From an uncultured Clostridium sp. (GTDB taxonomy: Bacteria > Bacillota > Clostridia > TANB77 > CAG-508): a stretch of DNA of 57,477 bases. Below, one piece after another: positions 16,617 through 24,653 of the stretch. Positions within the stretch are counted from its first letter, which is position 1. Each line of letters begins with the position of its first letter. The translations under genes were made by a program, and so were the position numbers. The notes beneath the pieces are model-generated. The model worked only from the letters and a program-made list of their open reading frames with translations, was not told where the DNA came from and made no database searches. Location: contig CAKNPW010000001.1 in assembly GCA_930990555.1 (NCBI GenBank), positions 99,007 through 156,483 on the forward strand, in the 5' to 3' direction.

Positions 16617-18128
16617 TTAATACAAACATATATAAAGATTATTTCCTACGAAAATTAATTGGTCTTCGTTAAAGAAATCCCAATCTTTCTGTAAAAACTC
16701 TTCTTTATATTCATTTGGAACTTCTACTTTATAAAAATACTCTCCACTATATAGTTCTATTGTTTCAATAGTAGCCCATTCTGTGCCCATACTTCTTGTT
16801 GTAATTGCTCCTAACCATCTCTGCCCTTCATAATGATTTGTTGGATTTTTATCAAATGTTACTCCTATATTTTCAACTTTTATGTTTGTTTCCTTTTCAT
16901 AATCATATATTTCTTTAATTATTGTCTTAGCAATATTCCTATCTAGGTAATTTGTTGCTATATTCTCTGAAGCAGCAATTATATAGTACATAGCATTTAA
17001 CATTGTCATAAAGGAAATAATCATAATTGTTAATACTTTAATTATATTATGCTTATTTACTTCTACAACTAAAACTAAAAATAAAATTAGTATTCCTAAA
17101 CTCGATCCAAATGACATTGCCATTCTTGTTTCAATATATTGATTATCTACAGGCGTTGCTAACATTGGCAAAATAGGAACGATTATACAAGTTGCCAATA
17201 ACACAATGTACTCAAGAATGTTAAATTTTGATTTCTGTTTTTTAAAAATGTAACTTAAGAATATTACACTTATAGCAATAATAGTAAATACATACCAATA
17301 TTTTGGACCTATACCGAATGTTTGCACTAGCATATCATAACCTAATCTTACTACTGTATTAAACATTTCTGGAATTGATAATACATCCATTTTTCTAAAT
17401 TCGTAATTAAAAATATTACTAAAAATTTTAGTAGCCAAAAGGTTAATTATCATTACGCAAATATATATAAACCCTATTTTCAAACTTTCTATAAAAATAT
17501 TTTTTATACTCTCTTTATGTTTATAGGCTAGCAGAACAAGTGTTAAAGGTATATAAATAGTAATTGCCCCTTGGTAACACGTACTTCCAATTAATAAGAC
17601 TCCAAAGGATATAAGTCTTTTATATTTAATATCAGAATTAAATACACACGAACCTATTATAGTGCATAAAATTCCTAAACACATTACCCCTGACTCCCAG
17701 AATAATAGACTTTCAACTGTACAAAAATTATAAATTATGTTAAAAGATATTCCTGCAATTAGTATATTATAAAAGACATCACTTTGTTTCTTTGTTATTA
17801 CAACTACAAATTTATATAATATAAACCATGATACTGCTAGAAAAACTACACCTGCTAAATTAAGCAATTTCATATAAGTAAAAAAAGGAATATCTAGTAC
17901 CATACTAATCCATCTAACCAATGCACTAAAAAGCCTATTTGAAACCAAAAAATGTGTAATTTGCATATTGGCATCATGTGCATATACACAATATGTATCT
18001 AATGCGAAATGAGGTTTTATAAAATTAATACAAATTATACATGTAAAGATTATCATCCCTACTAAAATACATATATTATATTTATTTTTTATTAAATATG
18101 TTTTACATTTTTCTTTTAAATTTTTCAT
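16617..18128 (-). CDS. GtrII-like polytopic glucosyltransferase family protein
   Basis: The 503-aa protein has about ten membrane helices after a basic N-terminus and a soluble C-terminal tail of about 110 residues (NIGVTFDKNPTNHYEGQRW). The first external loop, FALDTYCVYAHDANMQITHF, then LVSNRLFSALVRW, matches the GtrII/GT-C arrangement, with two acidic residues before a conserved arginine helix. GtrII proteins attach glucose from undecaprenyl-phosphate-glucose to O-antigen or other surface glycans. AGAGAGG precedes the ATG. A terminator lies just upstream and another just downstream, so this gene may be transcribed on its own from a weak promoter at 18138-18166. Confidence 0.65.
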   Translation of the reverse strand: MKNLKEKCKTYLIKNKYNICILVGMIIFTCIICINFIKPHFALDTYCVYAHDANMQITHFLVSNRLFSALVRWISMVLDIPFFTYMKLLNLAGVVFLAVSWFILYKFVVVITKKQSDVFYNILIAGISFNIIYNFCTVESLLFWESGVMCLGILCTIIGSCVFNSDIKYKRLISFGVLLIGSTCYQGAITIYIPLTLVLLAYKHKESIKNIFIESLKIGFIYICVMIINLLATKIFSNIFNYEFRKMDVLSIPEMFNTVVRLGYDMLVQTFGIGPKYWYVFTIIAISVIFLSYIFKKQKSKFNILEYIVLLATCIIVPILPMLATPVDNQYIETRMAMSFGSSLGILILFLVLVVEVNKHNIIKVLTIMIISFMTMLNAMYYIIAASENIATNYLDRNIAKTIIKEIYDYEKETNIKVENIGVTFDKNPTNHYEGQRWLGAITTRSMGTEWATIETIELYSGEYFYKVEVPNEYKEEFLQKDWDFFNEDQLIFVGNNLYICLY

Positions 18129-18137
18129 TTGACCTCT

Positions 18138-18166
18138 CTTATACTATGTATTTATATTTAAAACAA
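18138..18166 (-). promoter_or_regulatory. Possible promoter of the GtrII-like gene
   Basis: -10 TATAAG (18143-18138) and -35 TTGTTT (18166-18161) on the minus strand are spaced by 17 bp, but the -35 is poor and overlaps the T-tail of the terminator upstream. Confidence 0.35.
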
Positions 18167-18168
18167 AA

Positions 18169-18201
18169 TTGCAGAAAGGTAATTTAAAATCCTCTCTACA
18201 A
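18169..18201 (-). terminator. Intrinsic terminator after the 242-aa gene
   Basis: The minus-sense stem TTGTAGAGAGG / CCTTTCTGCAA (11 bp including G-U pairs, 11-nt loop) is followed by TTTTGTTTT. It may be partial, since the next gene starts 40 bp on. Confidence 0.6.
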
Positions 18202-18226
18202 TATTTTTATTCATAATTATGTTTTT

Positions 18227-18955
18227 TTAGTTATTTCCATATACTACAATAGTATTTAATATTTCCTCATTACTAAGTCTATTTTCCTTATTAGATGTAA
18301 CTCCTAATATTGTAGCATTTTCAATTTCATATGGCTCTATTACTTGGTATGGATCCATATCTTCAAATGGATATTCTATAATTTCTCCTGTAATATAATC
18401 TCTTTGGTATGTTTTACCAGACATATCAATCACATATAGTTTAGCAGATTCTGTCATATTTTTTAATTTTTCTTCTGTTTCTGTTAGATTTTCCTCTTTA
18501 TTGCATTGCAAATATCCGTCATTTTTTATTTCAAAACTTGTAATATTATTATTGTTTAATAGTTGAATAAATTTTTCTCTTGAACTTTCAGAAATCCATA
18601 TACCAGTATTTTTTGGTGCTTGCTCTAATAATGTATAAATCTCATCTTCAGCAGGAATATCTGCTTTTAATATTCCTGCTAAAGCAACTTCATATTGAAT
18701 ATCTGGTTTTACTTGAATTATTCGTCTTCCATCATATTCTTCTTCTACTTGATAAATATCAGTCTGTCCTGTTGCATTAATTGTATTTTTTATTGCATTT
18801 ATTTCATTTGCATCTGTTGAAACCATTCTATTAACATATGCATCACTATTTTGTATTTCATTTATTCCATTATTTTCATCTTTTCTATTAATAAGAACTA
18901 TCGCTATTAAAACAATCACAATTAATAATATAACTATTAAGACATTTTTTTTCAT
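18227..18955 (-). CDS. Membrane-anchored extracytoplasmic hypothetical protein
   Basis: The 242-aa protein has one N-terminal membrane helix (VLIVILLIVIVLIAIVLINR, residues 5-24). It is otherwise hydrophilic and acidic, with no cysteine-rich or catalytic motif that I recognise. The region from about 55 to 240 (ATGQTDIYQVEEEYDGRRII, KLYVIDMSGKTYQRDYITGE) looks like a folded outer domain. It starts 15 bp after the ricin-M14 gene with a GAGGAGA site, so the two are co-transcribed. A partner or accessory of the secreted peptidase is possible. The function is unknown. Confidence 0.7.
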   Translation of the reverse strand: MKKNVLIVILLIVIVLIAIVLINRKDENNGINEIQNSDAYVNRMVSTDANEINAIKNTINATGQTDIYQVEEEYDGRRIIQVKPDIQYEVALAGILKADIPAEDEIYTLLEQAPKNTGIWISESSREKFIQLLNNNNITSFEIKNDGYLQCNKEENLTETEEKLKNMTESAKLYVIDMSGKTYQRDYITGEIIEYPFEDMDPYQVIEPYEIENATILGVTSNKENRLSNEEILNTIVVYGNN

Positions 18956-18969
18956 ATATTAGTTCTCCT

Positions 18970-21900
18970 CTAAAAATCATTTAACAATCTCATTGTTGCT
19001 CTTATGAATTTACCTGAATAATCCCAATTAACAACTTGATCATGACCTGATACTCCTGGAAGTTCTAACAACATTGAACGAGTATTAGGTATGGTTCTTG
19101 CCCAATTTACTAAATACCCATTTCCATATGTTCCTATATGCTTAGAAATTCCAAATTCACTTCTATAATACGCGCCAATACCATCGTCCCCAATAGTTTC
19201 ATTTAACCAACCATGTACATCTATTAAAACATTGCTTGACCCTTGATGTCCTAAAATAAAATCTCTTAATTGAGCTGCTTCTGGTGCTTGGAATGGTGCA
19301 GTTCCATTATAGTTTCGAGCAGAATACATTCTTTGGTACCCCATACTCCAACCTCTATTCATATCAATTCCTTGATTATTTGGTGCATAACTATAAATAG
19401 TTGTACGTCCTGGTCCGTCATTTGTCCATCCATCATATTGTCCATCTGGATTTAAATTTGGGAATATATAAATTGTCCATTCATTAACAATAGCTTCTGA
19501 AATATTATTATATAAATAATCTTTAAACTGATTTGCCATATATGTTAATTCGGCACCATCTTTCCAATAATAATCTTCAAAACCATGTATTGAAAATGTT
19601 AAAAATAAATGTTTACTTCCTTGACCTATTTTATAATATGTCAAATCATAGCCTCCTTGGTTTGACTGTCTTTTACCAGAAGTTCCATAAGTTCCTTGTT
19701 CAAAAAATATTCTATATCCTGATACAAGCCTAAATTTTTGTGCATCATTTCCATTATCAAACCACACCTGAATATTTGCTCCATTTGCAGTATTCATATC
19801 TTGAACATCTAATAGATATCCATTCTTTTTAGAAATAATGTTATAATAGTTTTCTCCTGCTTCTCTTACTATCCATATTTGACTATCTAAACCAGCATAT
19901 TCTTGTTGTACTACATTATTATTATCATTTACTGTTAAAGCCTTGTTTGATTTTACATTTTTTATAATAAATTCACTTGTAGAAATTGGGGTAAAAGTAA
20001 ATCTTTCTTGATTTGTATTTACTGGTTGCCAAATTTGTACATTTGCTCCATCATTATACGATCCACCATCTATATCTAATACTCTATTAGAATCAAGTTT
20101 CGTTTCTATCTCAAATGGACCAAATTCAACTACATACCATGGGTCAAATCTAAATTTTATATTATCACTCTTATTGTTATATCCCATTTGAATATTTGAA
20201 GCATTTTGTGTTATATCAACAGTTTGTAAATATAAATTATTTGCTTTAGAAACAATATTATAGTATCCATCACCACAATCAATTAAATACCAATATTGAT
20301 TATCCTGTCCATTATCTATACCTTGATTTACATTTGTTCCAATATAAATACCAGAATTTTGTACTTGCATTGGCTTTGCAGAATGTACAGCTACCATCTT
20401 ATAATAATTTGTATTTGGAACTTTAGTTACATGAAATTTCTGTTGTTGTACAGCTCCTCTATCCCATATTTGAACATTTGCACCATCATCATAGCTTGCC
20501 CCATTTATATCTATGACTTTATTATTCGGTAATGTAATATAAAAATATCCATCAACTAAATTTGTAGCTGCAATTTTATCTGTTTGTTCATTTATCAAAA
20601 TAAATTTAATATTTTGTGAATTATCTTGTTCTCTTAAAGTTAAACGTGTTCCATCATTTCCATTATCAACAGATAAAGCTAGATTTTCTATCTTAGATAC
20701 AAAACTATATAATCCTGAATCCATTTCTTTAATAATCCATAATTGTGTATCTAAATTTTCATCTGTTTTTTGCATTATTTGAGTTCCATACATAGGTGAG
20801 TCTTTTTCTATTGACAATACCTTATTTGAATTTCTAGATATTATTTTATAATATCCATTTCCTGCATATTTAATTTCAAATTTTTGTTGCAATGAGTTAA
20901 TATCACGCCATATTTGAACTTTTGCCCCATCATCTTTTGAACCGCAATCTATATCAAAAGATTGTGAAGTATTTACACTTGTTAATATTTTATAATTTCC
21001 ATCTGAAATTGTTTGGCTTCCTACTTGTTCTGGTTTACTATAAAAAATAAATTGTTGTGCTGTTGAAGCTTCATTTATCCCCCATAATTGAAGTTTTATT
21101 CCATTATTACAATTCCAATCTGGTATATCTATTGCTAAGTTTCCACATCTTGAAATAATGCTATATACTCCTGCACTTCGTTTTATAAAAATCCATTGTT
21201 GTGTTTCGTCGTTTTTATCATCTTCCTGTGTTATATTACTTCCCCATGCTGGATTTATACTTTCTACAGTTAAATATTTTCCAGTTTTCTTTGATTTTAT
21301 TTTATAATATCCATCTGACACATATATAAATTCAAATTTTTGTTGAGAAGATCCAGTATATTGCCATAACTGTATTTTTGCTCCATTTTCATTTGATCCA
21401 TCTGTTATATCAAATGATATATTGTTTACCACAGACGCAATTTCATATGTTCCTTCTGCTATATTTTGTGTTCCTCTTTCTTCTTTACTAAAAATAAATT
21501 GCTGAGCTGTAGAAGAATCATTTAATCCCCATAGCTGTGGTTTTACTCCATTATTACAATTCCAATCTGGTATATCTATTGCTAAATTACCGCATTTTGA
21601 TAAAATATTATATACCCCTGCTGATTGTTGTTTTAATGACCATTTTTGGGTATCATCATTTTTTTCATCCTCTTGTGTTATATTACTTCCCCAATCTGGA
21701 TTTGTACTCTCTACTGTTAAATATTTTCCAGTTTTCTTTGATTTTATTTTATAATATCCATCAGATTCATTATATTCAAATATAAATATTTGTTGATCTG
21801 CACGTATATTTTGCCATAATTGTATCTTTGCTCCATTTTTATTTGAACCTTCTGTTATATCAAAAGCTATATTATTATTTATTACTGATAAAATTTCATA

Positions 21901-22461
21901 ATTTGTTTCTTCTACAAGTTTTAGATTATTTTTTTGATTACTAAATACAAATTGTTGTGCTGTAGAAGAATCATTTAATCCCCATAATTGAGGCTTTATT
22001 CCATTATTGCAGTTCCAATCTGGTATATCTATTGCTAATCCTCCACATTTTGAAATAATACTATATACACCAGCAGATTGTTCTTTTAATGACCATTTTT
22101 GGGTATCATCATTTTTATCACTTTCTTGTGTTATGCTACTTCCCCAAGTAGGATTTGTACTTTCTACTGTTAAATATTTATTTGTTTGTCTAGATTTTAT
22201 TTTATAATACCCATCTGTTTCGTCATACTCTAATATAAATCTTTGCTGATTTGCATGTATATTTTGCCATAATTGTATCTTTGCTCCATTTTCATTTGAA
22301 CCATCTGTTATATCAAAAGCTATATTATTATTTATTAGTGATAAAATTTCATATACTCCTTCTTGCATATAGCTTTTTGTTGTTTTAGCCCTAGTGATTG
22401 TAATACATGATAGAATAATCATAACAACTAAAATTAAAATAAAACTTTTCTTTATTTTCAT
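18970..22461 (-). CDS. Secreted six-trefoil ricin lectin with M14 metallopeptidase domain
   Basis: The 1163-aa protein has a signal peptide (MKIKKSFILILVVMIILSC). Six ricin-type beta-trefoil units follow, with a period of about 150 residues, beginning near 35, 186, 337, 488, 638 and 781. The first three are almost identical (FDIT.GSN.NGAKIQLWQ, AIDIPDWNCNNG, QLWG). The C-terminal 918-1163 is an M14 carboxypeptidase-like domain: zinc ligands His959 and Glu962 (HGFE) and His1083 (DVHG), NPDG at 1004-1007, DMNR at 1033-1036 and catalytic Glu1133 (LLELPG). The expected role is cutting peptidoglycan stem peptides or an extracellular peptide while bound to glycan. There is no LPXTG or SLH anchor, so attachment is probably through lectin binding. 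Confidence 0.9.
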   Translation of the reverse strand: MKIKKSFILILVVMIILSCITITRAKTTKSYMQEGVYEILSLINNNIAFDITDGSNENGAKIQLWQNIHANQQRFILEYDETDGYYKIKSRQTNKYLTVESTNPTWGSSITQESDKNDDTQKWSLKEQSAGVYSIISKCGGLAIDIPDWNCNNGIKPQLWGLNDSSTAQQFVFSNQKNNLKLVEETNYEILSVINNNIAFDITEGSNKNGAKIQLWQNIRADQQIFIFEYNESDGYYKIKSKKTGKYLTVESTNPDWGSNITQEDEKNDDTQKWSLKQQSAGVYNILSKCGNLAIDIPDWNCNNGVKPQLWGLNDSSTAQQFIFSKEERGTQNIAEGTYEIASVVNNISFDITDGSNENGAKIQLWQYTGSSQQKFEFIYVSDGYYKIKSKKTGKYLTVESINPAWGSNITQEDDKNDETQQWIFIKRSAGVYSIISRCGNLAIDIPDWNCNNGIKLQLWGINEASTAQQFIFYSKPEQVGSQTISDGNYKILTSVNTSQSFDIDCGSKDDGAKVQIWRDINSLQQKFEIKYAGNGYYKIISRNSNKVLSIEKDSPMYGTQIMQKTDENLDTQLWIIKEMDSGLYSFVSKIENLALSVDNGNDGTRLTLREQDNSQNIKFILINEQTDKIAATNLVDGYFYITLPNNKVIDINGASYDDGANVQIWDRGAVQQQKFHVTKVPNTNYYKMVAVHSAKPMQVQNSGIYIGTNVNQGIDNGQDNQYWYLIDCGDGYYNIVSKANNLYLQTVDITQNASNIQMGYNNKSDNIKFRFDPWYVVEFGPFEIETKLDSNRVLDIDGGSYNDGANVQIWQPVNTNQERFTFTPISTSEFIIKNVKSNKALTVNDNNNVVQQEYAGLDSQIWIVREAGENYYNIISKKNGYLLDVQDMNTANGANIQVWFDNGNDAQKFRLVSGYRIFFEQGTYGTSGKRQSNQGGYDLTYYKIGQGSKHLFLTFSIHGFEDYYWKDGAELTYMANQFKDYLYNNISEAIVNEWTIYIFPNLNPDGQYDGWTNDGPGRTTIYSYAPNNQGIDMNRGWSMGYQRMYSARNYNGTAPFQAPEAAQLRDFILGHQGSSNVLIDVHGWLNETIGDDGIGAYYRSEFGISKHIGTYGNGYLVNWARTIPNTRSMLLELPGVSGHDQVVNWDYSGKFIRATMRLLNDF
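21007..22359 (-). repeat. Three tandem near-identical ~450-bp ricin units
   Basis: Residues 35-485 of the ricin-M14 protein are three tandem copies that are visibly similar at DNA level, for example the repeated ATTACAATTCCAATCTGGTA segments near 21100, 21550 and 22000. The low divergence points to recent duplication or gene conversion. Confidence 0.85.
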
Positions 22462-22473
22462 TATTTTCCCCCT

Positions 22474-22824
22474 CTATTTTATGTTTAAAAATATAACTCC
22501 TAGAATTATTAAAATTATACCTACTATTCCATAAATATTTAATTTCTCTTTAAACAATAAAATTCCCGCAATTACTACTAATACTTGTGTAATTCCAGTT
22601 ATTATTGGATATATGTAGCTTAAATCAAATTTTTTTATAATATAAAATGTATATATTAAAAAACTACCTACATATGCAATAAATCCTAACATAACTTTTA
22701 ATTGCATAGAAAAATTAAATGTTCCATTTTGAATTGCTAAACTTGTAGTTTCTGCACCAGATTTAACTAGTACTAAACCTCCAACAGTTAATATTAAATA
22801 TATAATGATGCTAATTATTTTCAT
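22474..22824 (-). CDS. SMR/EamA-type small membrane protein (lipid-sugar flippase-like)
   Basis: The 116-aa protein has four membrane helices and the drug/metabolite transporter layout: KSGAETTSLAIQ after helix 1, FDLSYIYPIITGITQV in helix 3 and KEKLNIYGIVGIILIILGV in helix 4. Proteins of this size (ArnE/ArnF-like) act as dimers, and some flip polyprenyl-phosphate sugars. It overlaps the DUF2304 gene by 14 bases and forms a GT2-DUF2304-DMT set. That association makes lipid-linked-sugar translocation more likely than drug export. Confidence 0.8.
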   Translation of the reverse strand: MKIISIIIYLILTVGGLVLVKSGAETTSLAIQNGTFNFSMQLKVMLGFIAYVGSFLIYTFYIIKKFDLSYIYPIITGITQVLVVIAGILLFKEKLNIYGIVGIILIILGVIFLNIK

Positions 22825-23191
22825 TTTTATTCTCCTTTTTTAGTTCTTCTTCTAAATTTTCAATTTTATATCTTAAAATAGCATTTTCTTGAATTAATTT
22901 TGTTACCTTCTCAAATAATTTTGAAAAAGCAATACTAATATAAAAAATAATTATAATAATTAAAAAAATGTATATCAAAAATAATGCATTTGTAGGCTCT
23001 TCTATATGTATTAAATTAGAAAAATTTATAACTATTGCTGGGGCTATTGCTAAAAGCAATGTAATAACTCCAAAAATTAACCATAAAAGTGTATATTTAA
23101 AAGATAATTTCTTTTTTCTTGTAACAACTAGAATAAAAATGCAAAATAATATAGTACTAACTATTAAAATAATTTGTAATGTTGTATTCAC
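22811..23191 (-). CDS. DUF2304 membrane protein
   Basis: The start is GTG at 23191, seven bases after AGGAGG; this trims ten residues of a longer frame that enters the upstream GT2. The 126-aa product has three membrane helices, the family's TRKKKLSFKYTLLWLIFGV between helices 1 and 2, and a C-terminal coiled coil (LIQENAILRYKIENLEEELKK). DUF2304 proteins are usually encoded next to DPM1-like GT2 genes, as here, and are thought to support polyprenyl-phosphate-sugar enzymes. The exact role is unknown. It begins two bases after the GT2 stop. Confidence 0.85.
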   Translation of the reverse strand: MNTTLQIILIVSTILFCIFILVVTRKKKLSFKYTLLWLIFGVITLLLAIAPAIVINFSNLIHIEEPTNALFLIYIFLIIIIIFYISIAFSKLFEKVTKLIQENAILRYKIENLEEELKKENKNENN

Positions 23192-23193
23192 TA

Positions 23194-23892
23194 TTAAACC
23201 TCCTTTTCCTTTGCAACACATGCTAACATTACAGCTAGTCCAACTTTTATTGCATAATAGATTGATCTTAGTGGAGTAATTGAACTTTTACCACCATCTC
23301 TTTCTTTCATTTTCATTGGTATTTCTTTTATTTTAAAATTATTTTTTGCAATTAGTGCATCAGTTTCAGGTTCTGGATAATCAACTGGATAATTTTTACT
23401 AAATAATTTTATAATTTTTCTATCTACCGCACGATATCCTGAAGTAGTATCCTTTATCTCCTTATGAGTTAATAACTTAATTAAAAATGAATATAAATTA
23501 ATCCCTAATCTTCTTATCCAGCTAGTTTGAAAGCCTTCTTTTTTTATAAATCTTGATCCTATTACTAAATCATTTCCTTCTTCAATTCCTTTAATCATAT
23601 CTTTTATATATTTAGGATCATGCTGCCCATCAGCATCAATTTGTATTGCAATATCATAATTATTTTCATATGCATATTTATAACCTGTTTGGACAGCTCC
23701 ACCAATTCCTAAATTTATTGGTAAATTTATAACATTGAAATTATTATCTTTACAAATTTGTTTTGTACTATCTGTAGAACAATCATTAATAATTACATAA
23801 TCTATATTGGGATTATATCGTTTTAAATTTGTTACTGTATTTTTTATACATTCTTCTTCATTATAAGCTGGTATTATTACTAATGTTTTCAT
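23194..23892 (-). CDS. DPM1-like polyprenyl-phosphate glycosyltransferase (GT2)
   Basis: I start at the ATG at 23892 (MKTLVIIPAYNEEECI); the one at 23910 lacks a ribosome binding site. The 232-aa protein has YVIINDCSTDST, INLPINLGIGGAVQTGYKYA, QIDADGQHDPKYI, IGSRFI and DTTSGYRAVDRKII, all hallmarks of DPM1-type synthases without C-terminal helices. It would load a sugar onto a polyprenyl phosphate. DUF2304 and the small DMT protein follow immediately and may supply membrane anchoring and flipping. It lies between two secreted-protein genes, so the lipid-sugar may serve the surface glycan or glycosylation of those proteins. Confidence 0.9.
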   Translation of the reverse strand: MKTLVIIPAYNEEECIKNTVTNLKRYNPNIDYVIINDCSTDSTKQICKDNNFNVINLPINLGIGGAVQTGYKYAYENNYDIAIQIDADGQHDPKYIKDMIKGIEEGNDLVIGSRFIKKEGFQTSWIRRLGINLYSFLIKLLTHKEIKDTTSGYRAVDRKIIKLFSKNYPVDYPEPETDALIAKNNFKIKEIPMKMKERDGGKSSITPLRSIYYAIKVGLAVMLACVAKEKEV

Positions 23893-23960
23893 TTCTTCAT
23901 AACCTTTCATATTTTTTTCTTTATGGTATCATTTTTCCTTTTATTATTCAACTTTTTTAC

Positions 23961-24536
23961 TTATTTTTTTCTTTTATTTAATAAAATTGCAACCATTATT
24001 ACAATTATAATTACAATACTAGCTATTATTATAAATTTTGTATTTGCCTTTCCTTCTGTTTTTTTATTTTCTTCGTTCTCTACATTTATTGTATAAACTT
24101 TTAAATCTCCATTTTCTGCTGTCACTTTTATGTTTATTATTCTTTGTTCTGCTGATACTGTAACATTTCCAATGCCTTCTATTTTTGCAGTTTCATTGTC
24201 TGGTTCGGCAAAAACATTAAAACTATTTATACTACTATCTTTTACATAAATTGTATAAGTGTCCTGCTGTCTATTAAATTCTGGTGTTAAATCATATCCT
24301 TCTACACTTAAAGATTTTAGATAATTATCACTAGATTTTCCAATTAACGAATCTGCAGTTGTATTTTTTTTACTTTCTTCATATCTTTTTGCTTGTTCTG
24401 CTGCTTCTTCTTCAGTAAAATCTGCATATCCAGAACTATTTGGCGGTACTGGAATGTCTACTAATCTTTCTGAAAAAGAAATAGTTGTAAAAGATAGTAT
24501 AATTACCATAATAATTGCAAAAATTTTTATTTTCAT
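23961..24536 (-). CDS. Membrane-anchored cadherin-like beta-sandwich protein
   Basis: The 191-aa protein has a signal peptide (IFAIIMVIILSFTTISF). A short charged linker (EEEAAEQAKRYEESKK) leads to a cadherin-like beta-sandwich domain from about 72 to 150 (YLKSLSVEGYDLTPEFNR, TYTIYVKDSS, AENGDLKVYTINVENEE). A C-terminal helix (FIIIASIVIIIVIMVAILL) ends in NKRKK, giving type I membrane topology. These Ig-like domains are common on Bacillota surface proteins and mediate binding or spacing. A strong AGGAGG precedes the ATG. A terminator upstream suggests its own transcript, running on into the GT2/DUF2304/DMT genes. Confidence 0.8.
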   Translation of the reverse strand: MKIKIFAIIMVIILSFTTISFSERLVDIPVPPNSSGYADFTEEEAAEQAKRYEESKKNTTADSLIGKSSDNYLKSLSVEGYDLTPEFNRQQDTYTIYVKDSSINSFNVFAEPDNETAKIEGIGNVTVSAEQRIINIKVTAENGDLKVYTINVENEENKKTEGKANTKFIIIASIVIIIVIMVAILLNKRKK

Positions 24537-24606
24537 ACTTGCCTCCTAATATATCATATAATAACTCTTTTCTACCAAATTATTTATATCAATACTAAAA
24601 ATTAAA

Positions 24607-24643
24607 GAAATGGCAAATTAACTTTTTATTAATCTACCATTTC
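24607..24643 (-). terminator. Intrinsic terminator after the ricin-glucosaminidase gene
   Basis: A stem GAAATGG / CCATTTC, with an inner ATTAA/TTAAT pairing, is followed by TTTAATTTTT on the minus strand, 11 bp past the stop. Confidence 0.7.
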
Positions 24644-24653
24644 TCCTTTCTAA

